From: Nocardia aurantiaca
GTDB taxonomy: Bacteria > Actinomycetota > Actinomycetes > Mycobacteriales > Mycobacteriaceae
Length of the DNA: 64,000 nt
Assembly: GCF_009708175.1 (NCBI RefSeq)
Contig: NZ_WMBB01000008.1
Coordinates: forward strand, 124,001-188,000
Direction: 5' to 3'
Shown: positions 50,497 through 59,274 of the stretch, one piece after another
Layout: each line of letters opens with the position of its first letter
Position numbering within the stretch: position 1 is the first letter of the stretch
The notes under the pieces: model-generated
The model's database searches: none
What the model saw: only the letters and a program-made list of their open reading frames with translations
Told to the model about the DNA's origin: nothing
Translations under genes and position numbers: made by a program

Positions 50497-51648
50497 ATGA
50501 CGACCACGACCTTCACCGCTGCGGCGACTCCCGTTCCGGACGAGGCGCCCGTCCGTCTGGGTCGCTTCGTCCCGGCACTCGAGGGCATGCGCGCGCTCGC
50601 GGCGCTGGGGGTGGTGCTCACCCACGTGGCCTTCCAGACGGGCGCGACCGGGCAGCCTCTCCTGGGCCGGGTGTGGGAGCGCTTCGACATGGCGGTCGCG
50701 GTGTTCTTCGCGCTGTCCGGGTTCCTGCTGTGGCGGCCGCACGCCGCCGCGGCCCGCGGATCGGATGAGTCGCCGAGCGCCGGACGCTATCTGCTGCATC
50801 GCGCGGCCCGCATCCTGCCCGCCTACTGGGTGGTCGTGTGCGCGGCGCTGATCCTGCTGCCCAGTGCCGCGCGCACCGCCGGACTGCGGGTATGGCTGTC
50901 GAATCTCGGTCTGCTGCAGGTGTTCGTGCCCTTCACCCTCACCGACGGCCTCACCCAGATGTGGAGCCTCTCGGTGGAAGTGGCCTTCTACCTTGTGCTG
51001 CCGTTGCTCGCCTTCGCCCTGGTCCGGCTGCGCGGGCAGTGGGCACGGCTGCGGGTGCCGGTCGTGCTCGGTCTCGGACTGCTCTGCCTGGGCTGGAACT
51101 TCCTGCCCGTGCCCACGCCCGAGGGCATTCACGCCGACAACTGGGTGCCCGGATATCTGCCCTGGTTCGCCGCGGGCATGCTGCTGGCCGAACTCGCCGA
51201 CCTGCCCGCCCCGCGTTGGCGGCGGGTGGCCGGAAACCAATGGCTCATGTGGCCGCTCGCGCTGGCGGCCATGCTGCTGGCGTCCACCGACCTGGCCGGT
51301 CCGGCCGGTCTCGTGCACGGGCAGCCATGGCAGTACGCCACCAAGATGGCGCTCGGCGCGATCATCGGCTTCGGCCTGCTGGCCCCGCTGGTCCTGCGGC
51401 CCGATCGGCGGCGCCGGTTCCTGCAGGGCCGGGTGGCCGCGACCCTCGGACGCTGGTCCTACGGCATCTTCATCTGGCATCTGGCCGTGCTGTCGATCAT
51501 CTTCCCGGTGTTCGGCATCGTGCCCTTCCAGGGGCACTTCGTCGTGGTCTACCTGCTGACGGTCGCCTTCGCGCTGCCGCTGGCGGCCGCCAGTTACGCC
51601 CTCGTCGAGGAACCCGTCCGACAGTGGACGCGCCGCCGCTTCGGCTGA
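50497..51648 (+). CDS. Acyltransferase-3 (OafA/YrhL) family membrane protein, Rv0228-like
   Basis: 383 aa. Ten membrane helices. The catalytic-type blocks FVPALEGMRALAALGVVLTHV (His43) and FDMAVAVFFALSGFLLWRP, plus WSLSVEVAFYLVLPLLAF and the terminal ALVEEPVRQW, define the family. Members O-acylate extracellular glycans or lipids. In this envelope locus it probably acylates an arabinogalactan, lipoglycan or trehalose-type acceptor. It converges with aftD, 13 bp apart. Confidence 0.92.
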   Translation: MTTTTFTAAATPVPDEAPVRLGRFVPALEGMRALAALGVVLTHVAFQTGATGQPLLGRVWERFDMAVAVFFALSGFLLWRPHAAAARGSDESPSAGRYLLHRAARILPAYWVVVCAALILLPSAARTAGLRVWLSNLGLLQVFVPFTLTDGLTQMWSLSVEVAFYLVLPLLAFALVRLRGQWARLRVPVVLGLGLLCLGWNFLPVPTPEGIHADNWVPGYLPWFAAGMLLAELADLPAPRWRRVAGNQWLMWPLALAAMLLASTDLAGPAGLVHGQPWQYATKMALGAIIGFGLLAPLVLRPDRRRRFLQGRVAATLGRWSYGIFIWHLAVLSIIFPVFGIVPFQGHFVVVYLLTVAFALPLAAASYALVEEPVRQWTRRRFG

Positions 51649-51661
51649 GCGGCAGCACGAT

Positions 51662-54600
51662 TCAGCGGCGCGGCGGCAGGGCCGCGATCCCTACCGCGAT
51701 CACGGCGACCACGGCCGGGAACTGCACCCACAGCGACCCGCCGACATAACCGTCCAGCGAACGCCAGGGCCCGGTCGACAGTGCGGCGGCGCATACGGCG
51801 GTGCCGCAGCCCGCGATCGCCACCAGCGCGCGCGACCGCCCGTGCGGCCGAAAGTGGTCTGCGACCAGGCCGAACAGGGTGATCACAAGGGCGATCGGAC
51901 CCGCGATGAGACCGGCTGCGGCGGCCAGGCCCAGCCCGGCGACGGTGCGCCCCTGCCAGGCGCGCGGTGGCGGGCCGTCGTCGCGCACCGGTGCGCGGGC
52001 ACCCCGGAAGGCCAGCGCGACCAGGGGAATCAGCAGCAGGAGCCCCCCGAAGATGGCCAGGCGGTACCAGCGGTCGGTGGGGAATTCGACCGTGATCGGG
52101 CCCTCGGTCCCCGGCGGCACCAGCCACGCCTGCTGCCAGCCGTTGATCACCACCGGCTTCAATGCGCCGCCCTCGGCCGACCGCGCCTTCCATCCGACGT
52201 TGGTACTGAGCGGCAGCACCAGCACCCGGGTGCCCGCGGCGCCGTCCGGATCGGCGACGGGGGCCAGTGGCGGGGTGCGATCCAGGCGCAGTTCGTCGAC
52301 GGTGAACAGCTCCGTGGGAGCGACCGCGACATCCACGCGCCCCGAGGGGAGTTCGAAGCCGGTATCCGCGCTCTCCGGTGTGGCCATCTCGGGGGCGTTG
52401 TCGTCGACGGCGCATACGGTGGCGGGCAGCGGTGCGCCGGAACGCAATTCGGCGGCGGTGCCGGTCACCGTGGTGTGCAGGGTGCGGCCCGCGGCGGTGA
52501 TGGTGGGCCCATGCGCGCAGTCGATGGTGATGAGCCGATCCGGGTCGGCGGGGACCGGGTAGTCGGGGCCCAGCACGTTCACCTCGGCCAGGCCCGGCGG
52601 CTGCTCCTGTGCGAAACCCAGTGCGGTGCGGTCGAGTACGCCGTCCCAGGTCTGGATGCTGACCTCGATGCGGTCGGTGACAAACGGATGCAGGTCCACG
52701 CGGCTGGTGACGCCGGCATCCGGATTCACCTCGCGCACCTGCGGCCCGTCACCGAGATTCACCGAGACCGAGGTGGGGTGCGCGGGCAGGTCGCCGCGCG
52801 CCGGCGTCACCTCCAGGCCGGTCACCAGGGTCGGGGCCGGAAGTTCGATGGTGAGTGTGGGTTTGGGGCCGGCGGGGTCGCGCACGGTGGTCTCCGGCGC
52901 GATCCAGCTGGTGCGCGGGTCGCCGTCGGTGGCGGCCAGGGCGGAGCCGCGCGGGTCGGCGACATCGGCGCGGCCGCGGGCGATGGGCCGGTCCGGGTCG
53001 GTGAGCAGCGCTTCCAGCGCGGGGCCGGGGCGAGTGTGGACGATCAGATCCGGGGTCACCGTGATCGGCTGCGGCACCCGCAGGGTGCGTTCGAACGGAC
53101 CCGGCTCCTCGGCGGCGAGGGCCAGGCCCTTGCCGCACCGGATGCGGTCGGGGGAGTCGAAACAGGCGCTGCGGCCCGGGAATTCCTGCCCGAGGTCCCA
53201 GCCCCGCACCGGTGCGCCCGCCGGGACGGGCGGCAGCACCGTGCGGTGCCGGATGTCCACGGTGACCGGGTTCTCGCGGTCGGCGTAGTCGTCCAGGCTC
53301 AGTTCGCTGATGCCGAACTGCCCACCGGCGCTGCCGTCCTCGGTGTGCACCGCGGTGATCTTGATCCAGTCGGTGCGGCCCGGCGGCAGCGATATCGACA
53401 CCGGCGTACCGGGTTCGGTGATGCGGCCCGCCACCGTGCCCTTGGCGGTCTCCACCTCCACCCACTTCACCGGGCTGCCGATGGCGGCCGCGCTGGTGGT
53501 CAGCCGCAGCACCGCCGAGCTGACCGGCTTGTCCAGCTCCAGCCGAAGCCATTGGCCGACAGCGGGTTCGGCGCCATTGCTGATCCAGGCGGTGGTCGGA
53601 TCGCCGTCCACCACGGCCGCGGTGGAGCTTCCGGGCGCGGCCCCGCCCAGCTGGGTGGCATCACCGGCGGAGCTGGAGGCGGTGAGGGTCGCGCCGGACC
53701 ATTCGCCTTCCACCAGCGGGGCGCCGGGCACCGGATAGTCGGGCACCAGATTGTGGGTGCGGCGGGCGTCGCCGGGCGCGCGCAGCGCCGAATTGTGGTT
53801 GTCGACGCGCCCGAAATCGGCCTCGCGATCCATCGGGGTATCGGTGACGGTGACCCCGTCCATCGGCAGCCCGGCGCTAGCGGCGTCGGTGGCCAGCATG
53901 GTCGGGCCCGCGGGCATTGCCGGGTTGCGTCGCAACCGTTCCACGACCTCCGGGCCGCCTTGAACGACCGGGACACTGTCGAGGGGAACCGTGTAGGCAC
54001 CCGGAAACGACCCGGGCGCGCCGACGCCGCTGCGCACCTGAGCGGGTGTGCCGGGCACGGTCGTCTCGACGCGATAGATCTCGACGGCCGGGTATCGGGG
54101 GCGTAGATCCCCGTCCGCTACCAGGCCCTTCACCTTGCCGCTCTCGGCCGGCTCGCCGAATTCGGCGACTTTCCTCAGACCGGGCGAACCCTCGATCGCG
54201 CGATGCGCCAGCATCGGCCGCGTGGACCGCGAGGTGTCCGGGTCGAGATCGTTGCGCAGCACCAGGATTCCGATGCCCTGTCCGGCCAGCGTCGCCGCCA
54301 GTCCCGCCGACGGCCGTCCGTCGGCGATGAGCCGCTGCACCGAATCCATGGCACGGATGGCGCCGGGCGGGTTGAGCGGCACCGCGTCCCGCACCGCCCA
54401 CGGGGTGCTCGCCAGGGCCTGCAGGGGTTCGTCGCGGGTCAGGCCCCACAGCTGACTGCCGAACGGCGCGCCGGGCACCACCAGCGCACGGGTGTCGGAT
54501 GCGTTGTGCGCCAGCCAATCCGCGGTCTGCTGCCAGTACGCCGGCACCCGGTCGTAGCTGCCGCGCGGCGCGAGCTTACCGGTCCAGGCCAGCGAGGTGG

Positions 54601-55996
54601 ACAGCGCCAAGGCCGTCAGGATGAGCGCGCCCACCGCCACCATGCGGTCGCGTTCCGGATGCGCGAAGGCCCTGCGCCACACCGGCATCGGCACCGAACC
54701 CGGCAGTGGCACCCGGCTCAGCAGATGCGCGAGCCCGAGCGCCAGCGGCAGCCGGATGAGCGGTTCCAGCTTGTGCACGTTCCGCAGCGGCGCGCCGCCG
54801 GAGTCCAGGAACACCCGCACCTGCTCGGCGAACGGGCCGCCCAGCTCACCGGCGTAACCCGCGCAGATGCCGACCAATCCGACGATCAGGATCAACACGA
54901 GCCGTCCGCGATTCGGTATGGATCGCATGGCCAGACCGGCCATCCCCGCCGCGGCCAGCAGGCCGGTGGCCAGCACCGCGGCGGGCTGGGTCACCAGCAC
55001 CGTGCCCGCGATGCGTTCCGGGGAGACGAACGGGGTCCAGCTGTCGGTGCCCCGCAGTACCTCGCCGAGCGAGGCCCACTGCGTCGTCACGCCCGAGGAC
55101 TCGATGTAATCCAGGAACGGTGGACTCACCTTCCCCAGCAGCAACAGTGGTACCACCCACCAGAAGGTGCCCAGCACCAGCAGCGGAATCCAGGCGCGGG
55201 TGAATCGCCACCACGCCCGATTCGGTTTGTACGACAACCACCACAGCGCAGCGGGCAGGAAAGCCGCGGCCGTCGCCACGGCGTTCACCGAACCCATCAA
55301 CGCGAGCGCGAGAGCGCTGCCCGCGGGTGTCGCCATCCCGCGCCGCGCGGGCTTCTCGGCGACGGCGGAATGCGTGTCGACGGTTGTGGAATTCGCGGTC
55401 GGGTGTTTCATCGCCACGCCCAGGGCGGCGGGAGCCAGCAGCACCCAGGGGGCGAGCATCATCGGCAGCGTCTCCGAGGAGATCGAGCCGAGAGTCGTGA
55501 GCACGCGCGGCGACAGCGCGAACGCGACCGCCGCGATCACCCGTGAGCCGCGGCTGCCGATGCCGAGGGTCTCGCAGAGCCGGATGATGCCCCAAAACCC
55601 CGCGAACAGCAGCAGGGCCCACCAGATTCGCTGGGTCACCCAGCCCGGCAGGCCGAGAATGTGCCCGAGCGAGAAGAACGCGCCGTGCGGGAAGAAATAG
55701 CCGTAGGCCTGGTTCTGCACCTGGCCCATCGGGGCCTGACTGCTCCACAGATGGGAGGCGCGGGTGAGGAAGCCGAGCGGATTCTGCGTGAGATCGTATT
55801 TGGTGTCCGCGACGGTCTGACCGGGCACCTGCAGAAAGGTCAGCAGGAATGCGGCGATGACGCTGCCGAGCAGCCAGCGGCGCCCCAGCGGCGCGGTGTT
55901 CGGCGACCGGTCCGCGCCCGGACCGGTCACATCGGACTGTGAGTCTTCGGGTTGGCCTGGTTCGGAGGTCGTCCGGTCAGCGCGAGCCGTACTCAA
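51662..55996 (-). CDS. aftD: Alpha-(1->3)-arabinofuranosyltransferase AftD
   Basis: 1444 aa. The best start is a TTG at 55996, inside the end of the DUF2613 gene; no ATG or GTG precedes the first helix in good context. N-terminal GT-C membrane region (helices to about residue 560) with the loop DTKYDLTQNPLGFLTRASHLW carrying acidic residues. Then a large extracytoplasmic part with carbohydrate-binding-like repeats (residues ~720-1240: DATQLGGAAPGSSTAAVVDGDPTTAWISN; DPRGSALAATDGDPRTSWIAP) and C-terminal helices. AftD branches arabinan in arabinogalactan and lipoarabinomannan. Confidence 0.93.
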   Translation of the reverse strand: MSTARADRTTSEPGQPEDSQSDVTGPGADRSPNTAPLGRRWLLGSVIAAFLLTFLQVPGQTVADTKYDLTQNPLGFLTRASHLWSSQAPMGQVQNQAYGYFFPHGAFFSLGHILGLPGWVTQRIWWALLLFAGFWGIIRLCETLGIGSRGSRVIAAVAFALSPRVLTTLGSISSETLPMMLAPWVLLAPAALGVAMKHPTANSTTVDTHSAVAEKPARRGMATPAGSALALALMGSVNAVATAAAFLPAALWWLSYKPNRAWWRFTRAWIPLLVLGTFWWVVPLLLLGKVSPPFLDYIESSGVTTQWASLGEVLRGTDSWTPFVSPERIAGTVLVTQPAAVLATGLLAAAGMAGLAMRSIPNRGRLVLILIVGLVGICAGYAGELGGPFAEQVRVFLDSGGAPLRNVHKLEPLIRLPLALGLAHLLSRVPLPGSVPMPVWRRAFAHPERDRMVAVGALILTALALSTSLAWTGKLAPRGSYDRVPAYWQQTADWLAHNASDTRALVVPGAPFGSQLWGLTRDEPLQALASTPWAVRDAVPLNPPGAIRAMDSVQRLIADGRPSAGLAATLAGQGIGILVLRNDLDPDTSRSTRPMLAHRAIEGSPGLRKVAEFGEPAESGKVKGLVADGDLRPRYPAVEIYRVETTVPGTPAQVRSGVGAPGSFPGAYTVPLDSVPVVQGGPEVVERLRRNPAMPAGPTMLATDAASAGLPMDGVTVTDTPMDREADFGRVDNHNSALRAPGDARRTHNLVPDYPVPGAPLVEGEWSGATLTASSSAGDATQLGGAAPGSSTAAVVDGDPTTAWISNGAEPAVGQWLRLELDKPVSSAVLRLTTSAAAIGSPVKWVEVETAKGTVAGRITEPGTPVSISLPPGRTDWIKITAVHTEDGSAGGQFGISELSLDDYADRENPVTVDIRHRTVLPPVPAGAPVRGWDLGQEFPGRSACFDSPDRIRCGKGLALAAEEPGPFERTLRVPQPITVTPDLIVHTRPGPALEALLTDPDRPIARGRADVADPRGSALAATDGDPRTSWIAPETTVRDPAGPKPTLTIELPAPTLVTGLEVTPARGDLPAHPTSVSVNLGDGPQVREVNPDAGVTSRVDLHPFVTDRIEVSIQTWDGVLDRTALGFAQEQPPGLAEVNVLGPDYPVPADPDRLITIDCAHGPTITAAGRTLHTTVTGTAAELRSGAPLPATVCAVDDNAPEMATPESADTGFELPSGRVDVAVAPTELFTVDELRLDRTPPLAPVADPDGAAGTRVLVLPLSTNVGWKARSAEGGALKPVVINGWQQAWLVPPGTEGPITVEFPTDRWYRLAIFGGLLLLIPLVALAFRGARAPVRDDGPPPRAWQGRTVAGLGLAAAAGLIAGPIALVITLFGLVADHFRPHGRSRALVAIAGCGTAVCAAALSTGPWRSLDGYVGGSLWVQFPAVVAVIAVGIAALPPRR

Positions 55997-56147
55997 CGTT
56001 GTTCAATAGTGACGAGGACGCCTCGCCGCTGCGGTCGATCTCGGGCCGCTTGTCCTGCGAAGCCGCCATTGTGATGACCAGGACCGCCGCCAGCCCGACC
56101 AGGGCTCCACCGACAGCACTCGCTGCACCAGGAACGGCAAACTTCAT
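55977..56147 (-). CDS. DUF2613 mini-protein, Rv0236A-like
   Basis: 56 aa. ATG 56147 has GGGAG upstream. One membrane helix (AASAVGGALVGLAAVLVITMAAS) after KFAVPG, then a short polar tail (QDKRPEIDRSGEASSSLLNNVEYGSR). This is the small DUF2613 protein found directly before aftD in mycolic-acid bacteria. Its 3' end overlaps the aftD start by 20 bp, so the two should be translated together. A role as AftD accessory subunit is inferred from this linkage. Confidence 0.88.
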   Translation of the reverse strand: MKFAVPGAASAVGGALVGLAAVLVITMAASQDKRPEIDRSGEASSSLLNNVEYGSR

Positions 56148-56373
56148 CGCGGTCTCCCAACATCGGACGCATGCGTAACGGGAGCCAACCTAGCAGGTTT
56201 TGGCATGGGGGCTGCGGTCCCCCGCCATCCCGAGCCGTCAGCGCGCGGCTGAGAGCCGTTGGCGTTGGGCACTCGTGTCGGCGGTTGGGAGCCGAACCGA
56301 TTGCGGACATCCCCGGCGAGTCATCCCGACCGTCGCGAAAACGGTCGTCGCTTCGGCATACGACGACACCGCG

Positions 56374-57465
56374 CTAATCGGGAATCGCGCAGTGCAATCC
56401 GCCGAGGAAGGTGCGGAGCTTGGCGGTCGTTTCGTGGAGTTCGGTGCGGGGGTCGGAGGCGGCGACGATGCCGCCGCCGCCGAAGGCGCGCAGGGTACGG
56501 GTATCGGCGGCGAGTTCGGCGCAGCGGATGGCGACGTACCAGTCGCCGTCCCCGGCGGCGTCGCACCAGCCGACCGCGCCGCCGTAGAAGCCGCGCTCGC
56601 CCTCGAGGTCGGTGATCGCCTCCAGGGCCAGGTCGGTGGGGGTGCCGCAGACGGCGGGCGTGGGGTGCAGCAGGACGGCCAGGTCGAGGGCGGTGGTGGC
56701 CGAGTCGCGGAGCATGCCGCGGATGGGGGTGGCCAGGTGCCAGACCTCGGGGGTGGAGAGCAGTTCGGGGCTATCAGGGATGGACAGTTCGGCGCAGACG
56801 GGGGCCAGCAGCTCACGGATCCAGTCGATGACGTAGGCGTGCTCCTCGCGATTCTTGGTACTGGCCAGCAAATCCCGGGCCTGGGCGGCGTCGTCGTCCG
56901 GATCGGCGAGCCGGGGCAGGGTGCCGGCCAGCGGGCGAAGGGTGACGGTGCGGCCGTGCCGGGAGATCAGCATCTCGGGCGTGGCGCCGAGCAGCGTGTC
57001 GCCCGGCCGACCGGCGGGGGACAGGTCGACGGCGTAGACGGCGGCCCGCGGATGCCGGCTCACCAGGTGCGCGGCGATCACCTCCGCCTCCAGCGGAGCC
57101 TGCGCCTCGGCCAGCAGCGAGCGGGCCGCCACCACCTTGCGCAGCGGTTGCGCCGGATCGCCCAGCTGTTCCACCAGCTTCGTCACGCGTGCGACATGCT
57201 CTGCGGCACTGGGCATTTCGCAGACAACCCGGACCTCGGGCAGCTCCGGAAGCGCCGCCGGACGCCACGGTCCGGCGGTGTGTACGGCCTGCTCGGGGGT
57301 CGCGAGCGCGGCGGGACGGCGCGGATCGAACGGCAGCGCGCCCACGATCAGCTCGGCCGCTCCGGACCGCAGCGCCGCGCTCGCGGCGGCCGCCGACTCG
57401 TGGGCGGCGCGGGTTCCCGAGGTGCGTACGACGCCGTCCGGTGTCGCCAGCAGAAATCCGTCCAT
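56374..57465 (-). CDS. Isochorismate synthase (chorismate-binding family)
   Basis: 363 aa from ATG 57465. Chorismate-family blocks: RKVVAARSLLAEAQAPLEAEVIAAHLV, LLGATPEMLISRHGRTVTLRPLAGT, STKNREEHAYVIDWIRELLAPVCAEL, HLATPIRGML, LHPTPAVCGTPTDLALEAI and ERGFYGGAVGWCDAAGDGDWYVAIRCAEL, followed by GGGGIVAASDPRTEL. This converts chorismate to isochorismate for menaquinone or siderophore (salicylate/2,3-DHB) synthesis. No siderophore genes are adjacent, so EntC/MenF role cannot be separated. Confidence 0.92.
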   Translation of the reverse strand: MDGFLLATPDGVVRTSGTRAAHESAAAASAALRSGAAELIVGALPFDPRRPAALATPEQAVHTAGPWRPAALPELPEVRVVCEMPSAAEHVARVTKLVEQLGDPAQPLRKVVAARSLLAEAQAPLEAEVIAAHLVSRHPRAAVYAVDLSPAGRPGDTLLGATPEMLISRHGRTVTLRPLAGTLPRLADPDDDAAQARDLLASTKNREEHAYVIDWIRELLAPVCAELSIPDSPELLSTPEVWHLATPIRGMLRDSATTALDLAVLLHPTPAVCGTPTDLALEAITDLEGERGFYGGAVGWCDAAGDGDWYVAIRCAELAADTRTLRAFGGGGIVAASDPRTELHETTAKLRTFLGGLHCAIPD

Positions 57466-57634
57466 GATGGTTCGACCATAGCCCCGCACCCGGGCGGGCA
57501 GGCTCAGGGAGCGACGCATCTCACCCGGACGGTCGGGCGGTGCGCGGTATCGCGGTGTGGCCCAGCATCTTTCCCGCAATATCGAGGGCCGGCCGGTTCG
57601 CACTGCTCCCCCGGCGGGGTGCGCCGCCGAGGGG

Positions 57635-58123
57635 TCAGGCCTGTTTCGCGGCGGGTTCGCGCCCCGGCGGGACCATGAGCACCGGCCGGTGGCAGTGCTT
57701 GAGCACCGCGTCGGCCACGCTCGAATGCAGCAGGGCCCGGATGCCGGTCGCCCCGCGTGTCCCCGCCACGATGATGTCCACATTCAGCTCGTCCGCGACC
57801 TCGACGATCGCGTTCCAGATGGTGGTCGTGCACTCGGCGGTGCGCGGCTCGGCGTTCAGGCCGGCCAGTTTGGCCAGCCGCACGCCTTCGGCATTGATAT
57901 TCCGGGCGTCCACGAGTGCGACGTCCTCTATCTCGTCGTCGGTCATCCACTCCGGCTGCACCACCCCGGACAGCCCCGACAACCGCGCGGCCTGGCGCAC
58001 CATCGGCTCCCACGCCGTCAGCACCACGGCTCTGTTCGCGGCCAGGAACCGTCCCGCGTATTCGACGGCCCGCCGGGCGTTCTCGGAACCGTCGTAGGCG
58101 ATCAGCATCAAATCGCAGGGCAT
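57635..58123 (-). CDS. Universal stress protein (UspA family)
   Basis: 162 aa, ATG with AGGAGG. Single Usp domain: LMLIAYDGSENARRAVEYAGRFLA at the start and the ATP loop VAGTRGATGIRALLHSSVADAVLKHCHRPVLMVP (G-x2-G-x9-S) at the end. ATP binding is therefore likely. Function is general stress response. The 5' flank is the repeat array. Confidence 0.9.
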   Translation of the reverse strand: MPCDLMLIAYDGSENARRAVEYAGRFLAANRAVVLTAWEPMVRQAARLSGLSGVVQPEWMTDDEIEDVALVDARNINAEGVRLAKLAGLNAEPRTAECTTTIWNAIVEVADELNVDIIVAGTRGATGIRALLHSSVADAVLKHCHRPVLMVPPGREPAAKQA

Positions 58124-58827
58124 GACGAACCTCCTGGTAGGAACGTCCTTTCTCCATCCAAGAGGCTACCCCGAGTACCTTCCGCCAAGCCTTGACCCCG
58201 CAACGGCACCCACGTCGTTCCGGCGCGCCTTTGTCCGGAATCCCCATCGCTCGAGGTGGATCCCGGGCCAAAAACACGCCATATGGCGAAGGCGAGTGCC
58301 GTCGCAGTATCACAAGCCCAGTGGTTCGCGGCGCGTCTCGTTCTGGACTGTGTGGAGGGAGGGAAGAACGAGACCTCCAGGGCCGTGAGCCCGTCCGGAG
58401 CGGAGCGGAGGGCAGATTGGACACCGTTGGTTCGCGGCGCGTCTCGTTCTGGACTGTGTGGAGCGGGGGAGCGTAGGGGAGGAGCGGAGGGAGGGAAGAA
58501 CGAGACCTCCAGGGCCGCGAGCCCGCCCGGAGCGGAGCGGAGGGCAGATTGGACACCGTTGGTTCGCGGCGCGTCTCGTTCTGGACTGAGTGGAGCGGGG
58601 GAGCGTAGCGGAGGAGCGGAGGGAGGGAAGAACGAGACCTCCAGGGCCGCGAACCCGCCCGGAGCGAAGCGGAGGGCAAATTGAACACAGCGCACGTTCT
58701 CCACAGTTTGCGAACGATTCACCCAAACCGGTGGTGCGATGCGGGGTACGGGTTTTCACTGAAATTGTCGGCTCTCGCCGACGATCGACATCGCCGTCGT
58801 TGGAGCAGGCCGAACGAGGGGTGGAGT
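58124..58827. other. 704-bp intergenic region, mostly repeat array
   Basis: Apart from the repeat array (58323-58688) I see only the flanking ends and the upstream region of the 148-aa gene. In-frame readings across it translate the repeat and are not genes. Confidence 0.7.
58323..58688. repeat. Three-copy tandem array of hairpin repeat (copy B)
   Basis: Units begin with GGTTCGCGGC at 58323, 58429 and 58561 (106-bp first unit, 132-bp second). Each holds GTCTCGTTCT and AGAACGAGAC that can pair, then GCCGCGAGCC or GCCGCGAACC, then GGAGCGGAGCGGAGGGCA. The first unit lacks about 26 bp. The last end (58644-58679) is nearly identical, inverted, to copy A at 11.5 kb. Confidence 0.85.
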
Positions 58828-59274
58828 GTGCGGTTGGACGAGCTGACGACCCCGCAGGAGTGGGCACGTATGTACCGCTCGCTGTTCGGTCTTCCCCACG
58901 TGCACGTGACCACGCCGGGATTCGTGGTGCTACCACTGGTCGACACCATCGCCGCTGTGAACACCCCGGAACCGTTGGGGGCCTTGATTCTTGATGAACT
59001 GGTCGGTCGCGACGTACCCGGCCCGGTGCTGGTGCGCGACAAGCCGCCGCGCCGCACCTTCCTCGCGGTCTTCGACGGCTATCCATCCGACGACTGCCTG
59101 GAATTGCTGGAGCGCAACAGCGTCGACATCGGCCCGCATCGCAGTAATGTCATCCTGCCCACCGGATTCGGCCGTCGCACCCATGAGGGCCGATGGTGGG
59201 CGCGCGCGCCTCGGCGCGACGAATCCCTGCCCCTGCTCTCCGAGGTGGTCGCGGCCACCCAGGCGGTGTTGTGA
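58828..59274 (+). CDS. Uncharacterised protein, possible primase/polymerase-like fragment
   Basis: 148 aa from GTG 58828 with GAGGGGTGGAG upstream. Sequence shows PQEWARMYRSLFGLPHVHVTTPGFVVLPLVDTIAAV and FGRRTHEGRWWARAPRRDESLPLLSEVVAATQ. The middle and end recall the N-terminal part of actinobacterial bifunctional primase/polymerase-like proteins, but no catalytic set is visible. Its stop overlaps the ADP-ribosylglycohydrolase start (GTGA), so the two are coupled. Function unknown. Confidence 0.6.
   Translation: MRLDELTTPQEWARMYRSLFGLPHVHVTTPGFVVLPLVDTIAAVNTPEPLGALILDELVGRDVPGPVLVRDKPPRRTFLAVFDGYPSDDCLELLERNSVDIGPHRSNVILPTGFGRRTHEGRWWARAPRRDESLPLLSEVVAATQAVL

Noticed and set aside
58323-58688. 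Possible CRISPR array
   Set aside because: Units are over 100 bp, self-complementary and directly abutting, with no unique spacers and no cas genes.
58108-58722. Long minus-strand reading frames with repeated peptide blocks in the 58.3-kb array
   Set aside because: They translate a DNA repeat in several frames, have no ribosome site and match intergenic copies elsewhere, so they are not genes.
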